Assembly: GCA_946885605.1 (NCBI GenBank) | Contig: CAMPGR010000055.1 | Span: forward strand, 1-21,252 | Length of the DNA: 21,252 nucleotides | DNA from: an uncultured Pseudomonadota bacterium | Lineage (GTDB): Bacteria; Pseudomonadota; Gammaproteobacteria; Burkholderiales; SG8-41 | Direction of reading: 5' to 3' | Shown here: positions 1-7,822 of the stretch, in pieces | Layout of the letters: each line of letters starts with the position of its first letter | Position numbering within the stretch: the first letter of the stretch is position 1 | Translations under genes and position numbers: made by a program | The notes under the pieces: generated by a model | Told to the model about the DNA's origin: nothing | Databases searched by the model: none | The model's input: the letters and a program-made list of their open reading frames with translations, nothing else

Positions 1-573
1 CGCGCCCTTGTAGGGAATGTGAACGACGTTGATTCCGGTCGTGCTCTCCAGCAGTGCACCCGACAGATGCCCTACCGCGCCTCGCCCGGAGCTCGAGTAG
101 TTGAGCTCTCCCGGGCGCTTTTTCGCGAGCGCGACGAGATCCTTCACGTTCTTCACGGGCAGCGACGGATGCACGAAAAGCCCCGCTGGAATGTCGACGA
201 TGAGGCCGAGCGGCGTGAAGTCCTTCACCGCATCGAACGGCAGGTTCTTGATGAGCGACGGGTTGATGAGAAAGCTCGCCGCCGCAATGAGCGTGGTGTA
301 GCCGTCGGGCGCGGCTTTCGAAACGATCTCCGTGCCGATGTTGCCGCCCGCGCCGGGGCGGTAGTCGATCACGAGCTGCTGGCCGAGGATCTCGCCCATC
401 TTCGGCGCGAGCATGCGGAACAGCACGTCGCTGTTGCCCCCCGGCTGGTTCGGGTTCACGACCCGGATGATCTTCGTGGGGTACTGCTGCGCGTGTGCGT
501 CCGCGGCAATCGAGCCGCCGCACGCCGCTGCAATCGCCAGTGCGGCGGATAACGTGCGATGAGACATCTGCAT
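1..573 (-). CDS. TctC/Bug-family tripartite tricarboxylate transporter substrate-binding protein (3' end cut by window edge)
   Basis: This is a periplasmic solute receptor of the Bug (TctC) family, which captures small carboxylates or related metabolites for tripartite tricarboxylate-type transport. The 191 codons present start at an ATG preceded by GGAGGAG (578-584). They open with a Sec signal peptide of about 28 residues ending AHA before QQYPTK. The family landmarks follow: an IRVVNPNQPGG segment near residues 37-47, a PGAGGNIGTE segment, an APDGYT segment, and HIPYKGA at the cut end. The family is normally about 320 residues, so roughly 130 are missing to the left. A candidate sigma-70 promoter lies at 616-646, so the gene probably has its own transcript as well as read-through from upstream genes. 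No TctA or TctB membrane partner is visible. The family call is firm; the ligand is unknown. Confidence 0.93.
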   Translation of the reverse strand, partial: MQMSHRTLSAALAIAAACGGSIAADAHAQQYPTKIIRVVNPNQPGGNSDVLFRMLAPKMGEILGQQLVIDYRPGAGGNIGTEIVSKAAPDGYTTLIAAASFLINPSLIKNLPFDAVKDFTPLGLIVDIPAGLFVHPSLPVKNVKDLVALAKKRPGELNYSSSGRGAVGHLSGALLESTTGINVVHIPYKGA

Positions 574-615
574 TACGCTCCTCCTTCGTTGTTGTCTTTG
601 AAGACCGGTGCCCGA

Positions 616-646
616 ATCATATCGTCGTACCCTTCGCCCATGTCAA
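616..646 (-). promoter_or_regulatory. Candidate sigma-70 promoter for the Bug gene at 1-573
   Basis: Read on the minus strand, a perfect TTGACA (641-646) is followed after 19 bases by TATGAT (616-621), which matches five of six consensus -10 bases. The start codon is about 40 bases further on. The spacer is 2 bases longer than ideal, so strength may be moderate or regulated. It lies in the 101-base gap between two Bug genes, where an internal promoter would let the last gene be expressed separately. Confidence 0.5.
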
Positions 647-674
647 CTTCCAACATGCGAACGGCACTCCAGCT

Positions 675-1640
675 CTAATTGAGGCGGATGTTCGCTTCGC
701 GCACGAGCGCGCCGAAACGGTCGCGTGCGCGCTGCTGGCGTGCGGCGAACTCTTCAGACGACATGGGCGCGACGGCTTCGGCGGCCATCGGCGCGAGCAC
801 CGCGCGGGCTTCCGGCGTCTGCATGATGCGGCCGATCTCGCGATTGAGCCGCGTGACGATCTCCCGAGGCGTGCCGGCAGGCGCATAGACGCCCGAGAGC
901 CATTCGATCACCACGTCGGTTCCCGCTTCCTTCATCGTCGGCACGTCGGGAAAGATCGGAGAGCGGGTTGCGCCCGGCACGGCGAGCAGCCGCACTTTTT
1001 CGCTCTTGATGTGCGGAATCGCCGCGCCGAGGTCGAACGTGAAGTCCACCTGTCCGCCGAGGAGATCGACGAGGACGGCTTGCGAGCCCTTGTACGGGAC
1101 GTGCGTCACGTCGATCTTCGCCGCGCGCATCAGCATCTCCGCCGCGACGTGCTGCAGCGTGCCGGTGCCCGCCGAGCCGTAGTTGAGCTTGCCGGGATTT
1201 GCGCGCGCATACGCGACGAATTCAGCGAGCGTACGGGCCGGAACCCCGGGGCGCACGATGAAGAAGAGGCCCGCGCGCGCCGTCGGCGCGATGGGGACCA
1301 GGTCTTTGGCGACGTCGATGTTGAGCTTGTAGAGGTGCGGATTGATGAGGATCGTGCCGTCGGAGGAGTGGAGCAGCGTGTAGCCGTCGGGGGCGGCGCG
1401 GCCGACGTACTCCATGCCGATGTTGCCGCCCGCGCCGACGCGATTCTCCACCACGACCTGTTGGCCGAGCGCTTCACCGAGCTTCGGCGCCATGGAGCGC
1501 GCGATCACGTCCGTCGACCCGCCGGCCGCGAAATTGACGATCATGCGCACCGGTTTCGTCGGCCATGCTTGGGCGAATGCGAGGGGCGTACACATTACTG
1601 CGAACAGCACGGCGACAAAGCGAAGAACGAGCGTCTGCAT
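675..1640 (-). CDS. TctC/Bug-family substrate-binding protein
   Basis: This is a periplasmic receptor of the Bug family, 321 residues and full length for the family. The start at 1640 is chosen because CAGGAGGAG sits just upstream and because it opens a clean Sec signal peptide (MQTLVLRFV, then a hydrophobic core to AFA at residues 21-23, then QAWPTKP). A longer in-frame reading upstream is arginine-rich and overlaps the PanE gene, so it is not used. Typical landmarks are MIVNFAAGGSTDV, RVGAGGNIGMEYV, APDGYTLL and THVPYKGS. It lies 35 bases after the ketopantoate-reductase-like gene and 101 bases before the next Bug gene, so it is probably the fifth gene of one transcript. The ligand cannot be predicted; no membrane transporter subunits are encoded nearby. 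Confidence 0.94.
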   Translation of the reverse strand: MQTLVLRFVAVLFAVMCTPLAFAQAWPTKPVRMIVNFAAGGSTDVIARSMAPKLGEALGQQVVVENRVGAGGNIGMEYVGRAAPDGYTLLHSSDGTILINPHLYKLNIDVAKDLVPIAPTARAGLFFIVRPGVPARTLAEFVAYARANPGKLNYGSAGTGTLQHVAAEMLMRAAKIDVTHVPYKGSQAVLVDLLGGQVDFTFDLGAAIPHIKSEKVRLLAVPGATRSPIFPDVPTMKEAGTDVVIEWLSGVYAPAGTPREIVTRLNREIGRIMQTPEARAVLAPMAAEAVAPMSSEEFAARQQRARDRFGALVREANIRLN

Positions 1641-1675
1641 GATCTCCTCCTGCCTGTGTGGCGTTATCGCAATCG

Positions 1676-2656
1676 TTACATGGCGGCTGCTATTGTGTGG
1701 CGATCGAGCGCGCGCAAGAGCGGCACGATCACATCGATCGTCGGTACCGCAACCGACTTCTCGCGCGCAAACGCCTGTACCTGCCCCAGGACGGCTTCCA
1801 CTTCCATCCGGCGCCCGAGCATGACGTCCTGCTGCATGGAAGGGCGGTCTCCTGGCTTGCCGCGCCTTGCGGCCGCTTCCAGATCGAAGCTCGCACGCAG
1901 ATCCCAACCGAGCGCAGCCGCCACATCGAGCGTTTCGCGCATGACGGCGATGGAGAGTGCGCGCAGCTCGGGGTCGCGGCCCTGCTCGCCGAGATCCGCG
2001 CGGGCGAGTGCGGAGATCGGATTGCCCGACGCATTGAGGACAAGCTTATGCAGGATGTCGCGTCGCACGTCGGTCGAGCTGCGGGCGTCCACGCCGCGCG
2101 TGCACAGAAATTCCGTGACGGTTTTGAGGCGCGCGCTGGGTGAGCCGTCCGGCTCGCCAAGAATCAGATGATCGGGACCCGTGTGCTTGATCACCCCGGG
2201 CTCCACGATCTCGTTGGGCGAGTGCACGACGCCGCCGAGCGTGCGCTGCGGTTTCACTTCGCGCCACAGCGCGCCGTCCGGATCGAGGAGGGGAAGTGTG
2301 CCGGCAGAACCGGCCAAGCACTGCCGCCACCACCATGGAATGCCGTTCAGCAGGAAAACTGCGCAGCCGTCGGGCGCCATGAGCTGCGCGATCGACTGCG
2401 CCGCGCCGGGGACAGAATGCGCTTTCAGCGTGACGAGCACCAGGTCCTGCTTCGGCAACGTCGCGGGATCGTCCGTCGCGACGGGCGGTGGCACGTGGAC
2501 TTCTTTTCCACCCTTGCGCAGCGTGAGCCCGCGCTCGCGGATCGCGCGCAGCATCGCGCCGCGCGCGACGATCGAGATCCGCGCGGGATCCGCGGCGAGC
2601 AACTGCACTGCGAGGTGACCGCCGACCGCGCCTGCACCAAACACACAAACCTTCAT
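1676..2656 (-). CDS. Ketopantoate reductase (ApbA/PanE)-family NADP-dependent 2-oxoacid/2-hydroxyacid oxidoreductase
   Basis: The encoded 326-residue protein has the PanE fold: an N-terminal Rossmann domain with GAGAVG (residues 7-12) and a C-terminal helical domain. Family active-site features are present: the TLKAH lysine (K78), NGIPWW (104-109), the K204-x3-N208-x3-N212 pattern in the ILHKLVLNASGNP segment, S273 and the Glu pair in RRMEVEAV. PanE proper reduces 2-dehydropantoate to pantoate for coenzyme A synthesis. Paralogues in catabolic clusters act on other 2-oxoacids, and this copy sits between a hydantoinase-like gene (87 bases upstream) and a Bug receptor gene (35 bases downstream), so a catabolic role is more likely than pantothenate synthesis. 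The start at 2656 has a GAGGAGAG ribosome site. The family is clear; the substrate is inferred only from neighbours. Confidence 0.9.
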   Translation of the reverse strand: MKVCVFGAGAVGGHLAVQLLAADPARISIVARGAMLRAIRERGLTLRKGGKEVHVPPPVATDDPATLPKQDLVLVTLKAHSVPGAAQSIAQLMAPDGCAVFLLNGIPWWWRQCLAGSAGTLPLLDPDGALWREVKPQRTLGGVVHSPNEIVEPGVIKHTGPDHLILGEPDGSPSARLKTVTEFLCTRGVDARSSTDVRRDILHKLVLNASGNPISALARADLGEQGRDPELRALSIAVMRETLDVAAALGWDLRASFDLEAAARRGKPGDRPSMQQDVMLGRRMEVEAVLGQVQAFAREKSVAVPTIDVIVPLLRALDRHTIAAAM

Positions 2657-2689
2657 TTACTCTCCTCTGGCGTTCGTCATGCCCATGAT

Positions 2690-2731
2690 AGCCCGCATCC
2701 AGTGATCGTCCTGGATCCCGGCCTTCCGGGA
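2690..2731. repeat. REP-like palindromic element, degenerate copy
   Basis: The 87-base gap between the hydantoinase-like and PanE-like genes holds ATCCAG (2697-2702) facing CTGGAT (2711-2716), followed by a hairpin with a 6-bp stem, TCCCGG (2716-2721) and CCGGGA (2726-2731), around a 4-base loop. The same ATCCAG/CTGGAT core recurs at 13154-13174, which suggests a dispersed family. It may stabilise or partly terminate the transcript between the two genes. Confidence 0.5.
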
Positions 2732-2743
2732 AGACGAATACAG

Positions 2744-4171
2744 TCAGCAGGCGGGGCGGGAACGGATCCGGTCGGCGATCTTGCGCGCGATGCGCTGCCC
2801 CTTGCCGTCGCCCGCAAACTCGCCGTTGTCCACCACCACTTTGCCGCGCAGCACGGTGGTCTCCGGCCATCCCGCGATATCGTGCCCTTCCCACGGAGTG
2901 TAGTCCGCTTCGTGCAGGTCTTCGACGCGCACCTTGCGGCGTATCGTCGGGTCGAAGACCACGATATCGGCGTCGCTCCCGACCGCGATCGCGCCCTTGC
3001 GCGGATAGAGCCCCATGAGCCGCGCAGCATTGGCCGACACGTGATCGACGAATTTCTCGAGCGAGTAGCCGCGCTTCACCACCATCTCGGTGTACATCAC
3101 CGGGAGCCGCGGCTCGACGCCGGCGCTCCCGCCCGTCGTGTCGTCGATGCGCTTGCCGTGGATCTTCGTGCAGAGGGTGGTGCAGATGCCGTCGGTCGCC
3201 ACCGTGCTGATCTCGCCGTCCACCGTTCCGCGCCACAACGCCTGCTGGTCCGCTTCCGTCTTGAGCGACGGATAGGTGTGATAGATCTGGCCGTTCGGGC
3301 GCTTGTAGTCGGACGCGTTGTACAGCATGTACTGATGGAGCGTCTCGCCGTAGACCGGATAGCCGCGCGCCCGCGATTCGCGGATCGCCGCAACCCCGGT
3401 CCCCGCGCTCACGTGCATCATGTAGATCGCCGCGCCTTCCACGTTCTCCGCGAGGCGGATGATATGGCGGAAGGCGAGGTCCTCCGAAAGCGAGCTGTGC
3501 ACGTCCGGCATGTTCTCGAAGCCGACGCGGCCTTCCGCGATGAGCTTTTCATACATGTGCATGACGAGGTCGTCTTCCTCGGCATGGATCGCGGCGAGTC
3601 CGCCGTGGCGCGCGAGCACCTTGAAGATCTCCCAGATGTCGCCGAAGCCGACTTTCCTATCCGTGATCGACGGGCGGATGTTCGTGGTGAAGATCTTGAC
3701 CGTCGGGAACCCCGACTGCATGGCCTCCGGCAGCTCGTTCAGCGTCGTCGGCGGGATCTTTCCGAAGAGCGTCACGTGGAACGAATAGTCGCAGTGGCAC
3801 AGTCCCCGCCACTGCGCGTCCCGCCGCGCGATCGCCTGCTCGAGCGTCTCCCCCGCATTCCAGACCGCGAAATCGATGAGCGTCGTGGTGCCGCCGAAGA
3901 GCGCTGCCCGGCTCACGATTTCGGGTCCCGCGCTCAGCAGCGGCGGGCCGCCGTCCTTGCCGGGCTGCACCGGCCAGTTGCAGTGGATGTGGGGATCGAT
4001 CCCGCCGGGAATGACGAGTTTGCCGCTCGCGTCGATGGTTCGCGTTGCCGGTATTTGCAGCGCCTGCGGCGCGGTGATCGCGGCGATTTTTTCGCCCGAT
4101 ATGGCGATATCCCGTAGATCGGCGCCTTGGGGCGTGACGGTCAAGCCATTCCGTATGATGAGATCGAACAT
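2744..4171 (-). CDS. Dihydropyrimidinase / D-hydantoinase-like amidohydrolase
   Basis: This is a cytoplasmic metal-dependent cyclic amidohydrolase of 475 residues, usual for the family. Landmarks in order: the GGIDPHIH metal site (H61, H63), the TVKIF lysine K159 expected to be carboxylated and to bridge two metals, H196 in AAIHAEE, H253 in MMHVSAGTG, and D327 in VATDG as the last metal ligand. The amidohydrolase end motif GAIAVGSDADIVVFDP follows. The usual SDHCPF-type segment reads TDGICTT, so the metal Asp is kept but its neighbours differ. The substrate may therefore not be a standard pyrimidine or hydantoin. The start at 4171 has AGGAAG about 7 bases upstream; longer readings run into the MmgE/PrpD gene. 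It lies 38 bases after that gene, within the same operon. Confidence 0.92.
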   Translation of the reverse strand: MFDLIIRNGLTVTPQGADLRDIAISGEKIAAITAPQALQIPATRTIDASGKLVIPGGIDPHIHCNWPVQPGKDGGPPLLSAGPEIVSRAALFGGTTTLIDFAVWNAGETLEQAIARRDAQWRGLCHCDYSFHVTLFGKIPPTTLNELPEAMQSGFPTVKIFTTNIRPSITDRKVGFGDIWEIFKVLARHGGLAAIHAEEDDLVMHMYEKLIAEGRVGFENMPDVHSSLSEDLAFRHIIRLAENVEGAAIYMMHVSAGTGVAAIRESRARGYPVYGETLHQYMLYNASDYKRPNGQIYHTYPSLKTEADQQALWRGTVDGEISTVATDGICTTLCTKIHGKRIDDTTGGSAGVEPRLPVMYTEMVVKRGYSLEKFVDHVSANAARLMGLYPRKGAIAVGSDADIVVFDPTIRRKVRVEDLHEADYTPWEGHDIAGWPETTVLRGKVVVDNGEFAGDGKGQRIARKIADRIRSRPAC

Positions 4172-4209
4172 GATTGGCTTCCTGTTGTGATGCCGGCGCC
4201 GGCTATGCT

Positions 4210-5571
4210 TCAGTCCGGTGCGCGTCCGTAACGGGCGATCTCGCGGGCGAGCTCGCGCGTGCTCGACCATTCCTCGCAGCGGTCCACCATTTGCTCCGCG
4301 CACGCGATGCCGTCCGGCGTCAGCACTTCGCTTGCGAGCTCGCGAAATTTTGCCCGCAGCTCGGATTCCTCGTAGGGCTGCTGAAAATCGCCTCGGTGGC
4401 TTTCGACCGCATGCGTCGCCCTCCGGCCGTCCTTCAGCATCACCGTGACCCGTGCGGGGCGAAGCCGCGGTGCCACCGCGCTCATCGCCGGGTCCTCCTC
4501 GATGTGCACACGCGTGCGGAGCGCGGCGATACGCGGATCGTTCAGCGCCGTATCGTCGATCGCACGGTAGCCCGCATTTCCCCGCACCACCATGACGGCC
4601 GCCGCGTGCGGCAGCGAATACTTCGAGGCGAAGTAATTGCGCGGGGCGGGATTGCGCATCACCGAGGCGAAGCGGTAGGTCGCGACGTCGATGCGCGCGA
4701 TCTCCTCGGCGCGCGGTTGCAGTTCCTTCAACACCTCCTGCAGGCAATCGAGCGCGGGATGCATGGGATTGCAGCACGCGTGGAGCCGGAAATAATTGCG
4801 CGTGATCTCCCAGCGCGTGCCCAAGCCATCGAGCAGCGTCTCGGGCTTGAAGCCGTCTCCCACGAGGTTGGCGAGCGCCTCCTCGATGGCGTCCTCCTGC
4901 GCTTCGAACCCGGCGAGCGCGAGCTCAGGCGCGAGCGCGCACGCGAAGCCGCTCATCCCGCCCGCAACGTTGAGCGTGGTGGCGCCTGCGACGGCATTGG
5001 TGTAGGCCGGCGTCAGCACCAGCGTCGTTGCAATGCGCATCGCGAGGCTCACGCCCGCTGCATCGAAGCCGCGGATGCGGGCGCCGGCAGCCGCGGCAGC
5101 GAGGAGCCCGACCTGGCCGTTCTGATGTGCGAGAGGGCGAGGCGTGAAAGCAGTCGAAAGACGCCCGGCGACTTCGTAGCCAAGGACGAGTGCAGCGAGC
5201 ATCTCGCGCCCGCGCGCCTCCACCTGCTCGCCGACCGCGAGGATGCCGGGCAGCGTCTGCATTGCGGGCTGGCCGGTGATGAGACGCAGTCCCTCGCACA
5301 GCTCGATCGCACGGCCGGCGATGCCGTTGAGCAACGCAGCGGTGCGCGGTTCGTGGACCGGCCAACCGCGAGCGAATAGGGTCGCCCCGGACCCCGCCGT
5401 GGGCGCGAGGCGCTCTCTCAGGCGCCGCACCTCGGGCCGTACGGAGCCGGCGAGGATGACACCGAAAGTATCGAGGAAGACGAGCTTCGCGTGCCGTTGA
5501 ACCGGAGCGGGAATGTCGTCCCATTTCGTTTCGGCGACGAACCGCGCCAGCTTGTCGATCGCTAGTCCCAT
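4210..5571 (-). CDS. MmgE/PrpD family protein
   Basis: The encoded 453-residue protein belongs to the MmgE/PrpD family, whose characterised members are 2-methylcitrate dehydratase, cis-aconitate decarboxylase and iminodisuccinate epimerase. The N-terminal helical domain carries LDTFGVILAGS (residues 34-43), LLNGIAGRAIELCEG (80-94) and LAHQNG (148-152). The C-terminal domain follows the ITRNYFRLHACCNPMHPALD segment. The acidic DFDD-like cluster of classical PrpD is replaced by an ELCE-type sequence and the nearby HPS-like motif by QPA, so this is not simply methylcitrate dehydratase. It starts only 9 bases after the stop of the upstream Bug gene, and its ribosome site probably overlaps that gene's end, which suggests coupled translation. 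A lyase, epimerase or dehydratase step on the transported carboxylate is plausible; the exact reaction is unknown. Confidence 0.88.
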   Translation of the reverse strand: MGLAIDKLARFVAETKWDDIPAPVQRHAKLVFLDTFGVILAGSVRPEVRRLRERLAPTAGSGATLFARGWPVHEPRTAALLNGIAGRAIELCEGLRLITGQPAMQTLPGILAVGEQVEARGREMLAALVLGYEVAGRLSTAFTPRPLAHQNGQVGLLAAAAAGARIRGFDAAGVSLAMRIATTLVLTPAYTNAVAGATTLNVAGGMSGFACALAPELALAGFEAQEDAIEEALANLVGDGFKPETLLDGLGTRWEITRNYFRLHACCNPMHPALDCLQEVLKELQPRAEEIARIDVATYRFASVMRNPAPRNYFASKYSLPHAAAVMVVRGNAGYRAIDDTALNDPRIAALRTRVHIEEDPAMSAVAPRLRPARVTVMLKDGRRATHAVESHRGDFQQPYEESELRAKFRELASEVLTPDGIACAEQMVDRCEEWSSTRELAREIARYGRAPD

Positions 5572-5580
5572 CTTCGGGCC

Positions 5581-6579
5581 TCACTCGAGCCTGATGCCGG
5601 CTTCGCGGATGATGCGCGTCCACTTCGCGACTTCGTCGCGGACGAAGCGCTCGAACTCGGCGGGCTTGCTGCCGACGGGCGTGGCGCCCTGATCGAGCGT
5701 GCGCTCGCGGATGGACTGCGTCTTCATTGCGCTCGCCACTTCTGCGCTCAGGCGCTCGACGATCGCTGGCGGCGTGCCGGCGGGCGCCATGAGGCCGAAC
5801 CATCCGACCGCTTCGTAATCCTTGAATCCGGACTCGATTGCGGTCGGCACGTCGGGCAGCGCTGCCGCACGCTCCCGCGTCGATACGGCGAGCGGGCGCA
5901 GCCGCTTCGCCCGTATGAGGGAGAGCACGGTCTCGAGCGTGTTGAAGGCCGTGGTCGCTTCGCCGCCCATCACGGCGGCGGTTGTCGCGCCGCCCCCTTT
6001 GTACGGGACGTGCGTGAGCTCGGTCTTCGTCACCATCGCGAAAAGCGCGCCTGCGAGATGCATGGCGCTTCCCGCGCCGGCGGAGGCGTAGAGCACTTCG
6101 CCCGGCCGAGCCCGCGCGATCTTGACGAATTCCTGGAGGTTCCTGGCGGGGAAGGAGGGAATCACGACGATCACGTGCGGCACGCGCACCACCTGCGAAA
6201 CGCGTACGAAATCGTTGATCGGATCGTAGCGCAGCTTCGGATAGAGCCCTGGGCTGTAGGAGAACGATGCCGAAGTCATGAGGAGCGTATAGCCATCGGC
6301 CGGGGCGCGGGCGACGTGCTCGGTGCCGAGCGTGGATCCGGCGCCCGGGCGGTTTTCCACGATGAACTGCTGGCCCGTCGTTTCCGAGAGCCGCTGTGCG
6401 AGCAAGCGGGCGAAGATATCGGTGCCTCCACCCGGTGCGAACGGCGTAACGATGCGCACCGTCTTCTCCGGATACTTCTGCGCGGCGGCCTCTTCCGCTG
6501 TGACGAAAGCAAGCAGTGCAGCAGCACTGATGACAGTAGCAAACACATTCATAGATGAACGCTGGCGGGTTTTTATCAT
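5581..6579 (-). CDS. TctC/Bug-family substrate-binding protein, first gene of the catabolic operon
   Basis: This is a periplasmic Bug-family receptor. Family landmarks include VRIVTPFAPGGGTDIFARLLAQ, ENRPGAGSTLGTE, APADGYTLL, THVPYKGGG and FGLMAPAGTPPAIVERL. Two starts are possible: ATG at 6579 (332 residues) or ATG at 6552 (323 residues). Neither has a strong ribosome site. The longer form is preferred because it supplies the Lys and Arg residues (MIKTRQR) expected before the hydrophobic core of a signal peptide, which ends at AAA near residue 33. The gene is divergent from the asparaginase gene across 142 bases and is followed 9 bases later by the MmgE/PrpD gene. Its substrate is probably what the downstream MmgE/PrpD, hydantoinase-like and PanE-like enzymes process, but this is inference. 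Confidence 0.93.
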   Translation of the reverse strand: MIKTRQRSSMNVFATVISAAALLAFVTAEEAAAQKYPEKTVRIVTPFAPGGGTDIFARLLAQRLSETTGQQFIVENRPGAGSTLGTEHVARAPADGYTLLMTSASFSYSPGLYPKLRYDPINDFVRVSQVVRVPHVIVVIPSFPARNLQEFVKIARARPGEVLYASAGAGSAMHLAGALFAMVTKTELTHVPYKGGGATTAAVMGGEATTAFNTLETVLSLIRAKRLRPLAVSTRERAAALPDVPTAIESGFKDYEAVGWFGLMAPAGTPPAIVERLSAEVASAMKTQSIRERTLDQGATPVGSKPAEFERFVRDEVAKWTRIIREAGIRLE

Positions 6580-6721
6580 GACGATAGGCGAGAAAGATGA
6601 GGGTTCCGAACCGGATGATAGCCGAGGCGCGTGCGACTCGATAGAGCGTCCCGGCAGCTTTCATCGCGGTGAGCGCTGCACCGACTGGCATAATGCATGC
6701 ATCGTACAAGGAGAGTTGCCC

Positions 6722-7729
6722 ATGAAACGCCCGGACGTCGTCGTGCTTTCCACGGGAGGCACGATTGCAGGAAGCGGCGCCTCCAAGATGAGCCTTGCCG
6801 AGTACAAGGCCGGCGCGCTGCTCGGAAGACAACTTGTCGAAGCGGTGCCCGAAATCGAGCAGTTTGCGAACGTGCGGGTCGAGCAGGTTTGTAACGTGGC
6901 GAGCCCCGACATCACCAGCGCAGTGTGGAGGGCGCTCGCCGAGCGAATCAACACGATCTTTCGCGAAGAGCCCGGCGTGTCGGGTTTGGTGATCACACAC
7001 GGCACGAGCACCATCGAGGAGACCGCTTACTTTCTCAATCTCACCGTGAAGCACGACCGGCCGGTGGTTCTTACCGGGGCGCAACGCCCGCCTTCGGCAT
7101 TGAGCGCAGACGGGCCGCTCAACCTGGTGAATGCCGTGCGCACGGCGGCGGCGCCTGAATCGCGCGGGCGCGGCGTGCTGGTGCTGCTGAACGACGAGAT
7201 CAACGCGGCGCGCGATGTCACGAAAAGCAACACGTATCGCGTCGAGACGTTTCGCTCGGGCGAGTTGGGCTTCCTCGGATATGTCGATCAGGACAAGGTT
7301 GCGTATTACCGGGCGCCCGACAAACGCCACACGGTGAGGTCTGAATTCGACGTCGCCACGATCGGCGCGTTTCCGAAGGTCGATGTACTTTATGCGTACG
7401 CGGAGTCGAACAGCGTGCTCCTCCTGGAGACCTTGCAGCGCGCCGGCGTTGAAGGCATCGTGTATGCGTGCACCGGCGCCGGAACGCTGTCCGAGGCTGA
7501 CAAGAAAGCGATCCGCGGAATCAATGCGCTTCGCGCAGACGAGAGGCCGGTTCTCGTGCGCTCGACCCGCGTCGCCAACGGGCGCGTCATTGGACGCAAG
7601 GAGTACGACGAGCTCGGCATGGTGCCGGCGGACAACCTGAATCCCCAGAAAGCGCGCATTCTGCTCATGCTCGCGCTCACCCGCACGCGCGATCTCGCGG
7701 AGGTGAGAAGGATCTTCGCGGAATACTGA
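6722..7729 (+). CDS. Type II-like asparaginase-family amidohydrolase with altered substrate-recognition residues
   Basis: The 335-residue protein aligns end to end by eye with E. coli type II L-asparaginase. It has the nucleophile motif TGGTIAG (T14), a Tyr at 29, T95 in the HGTST motif, the DVTK lysine K168, E294, and the C-terminal LNPQKARILL segment. Three ligand-binding positions differ: the E. coli Ser-Gln pair reads S61-P62, the Asp of HGTD is S96, and the second Asn of GNGN is T255. Catalysis on an amide looks possible, but recognition of the alpha-amino group of Asn or Gln looks changed. No signal peptide is present, unlike secreted type II enzymes. The ATG at 6722 is preceded by AAGGAGAG. 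The gene is divergent from the Bug/MmgE operon and 93 bases upstream of putA. Confidence 0.9.
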   Translation: MKRPDVVVLSTGGTIAGSGASKMSLAEYKAGALLGRQLVEAVPEIEQFANVRVEQVCNVASPDITSAVWRALAERINTIFREEPGVSGLVITHGTSTIEETAYFLNLTVKHDRPVVLTGAQRPPSALSADGPLNLVNAVRTAAAPESRGRGVLVLLNDEINAARDVTKSNTYRVETFRSGELGFLGYVDQDKVAYYRAPDKRHTVRSEFDVATIGAFPKVDVLYAYAESNSVLLLETLQRAGVEGIVYACTGAGTLSEADKKAIRGINALRADERPVLVRSTRVANGRVIGRKEYDELGMVPADNLNPQKARILLMLALTRTRDLAEVRRIFAEY

Positions 7730-7730
7730 G

Positions 7731-7747
7731 CCCCGGCGCTCACGGGG
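7731..7747 (+). terminator. Weak hairpin after the asparaginase gene
   Basis: CCCCG (7731-7735) and CGGGG (7743-7747) can pair around a 7-base loop immediately after the asparaginase stop codon. There is no T-rich tract after it, so it would be at best a weak or Rho-assisted terminator between this gene and putA. Confidence 0.25.
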
Positions 7748-7822
7748 AGCTTCTCGAACCATGAAGAAAGCTCACTCTGTTACACGCGCCAGTGAAAGAG
7801 CGGCTACACTCATCGAGTAGCC

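Noticed and set aside
1676..2656. Naming the PanE-like gene panE with a role in pantothenate synthesis
   Set aside because: The family match is good, but the catabolic neighbourhood makes another 2-oxoacid substrate more likely, so no symbol was given.
495..4117. Long plus-strand open frames at 495-2171 and 2168-4117 opposite the Bug, PanE and hydantoinase genes
   Set aside because: Shadow composition, no ribosome sites, and complete families on the minus strand explain the region.
6689..6694. CATAAT as a -10 box for the asparaginase gene
   Set aside because: No acceptable -35 sequence lies 16-19 bases upstream, so the support is too weak to annotate.
4925..7762. A 945-codon minus-strand open frame crossing the asparaginase and Bug/MmgE genes
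   Set aside because: It overlaps three strongly supported genes in other frames or on the other strand and has no domain signal.
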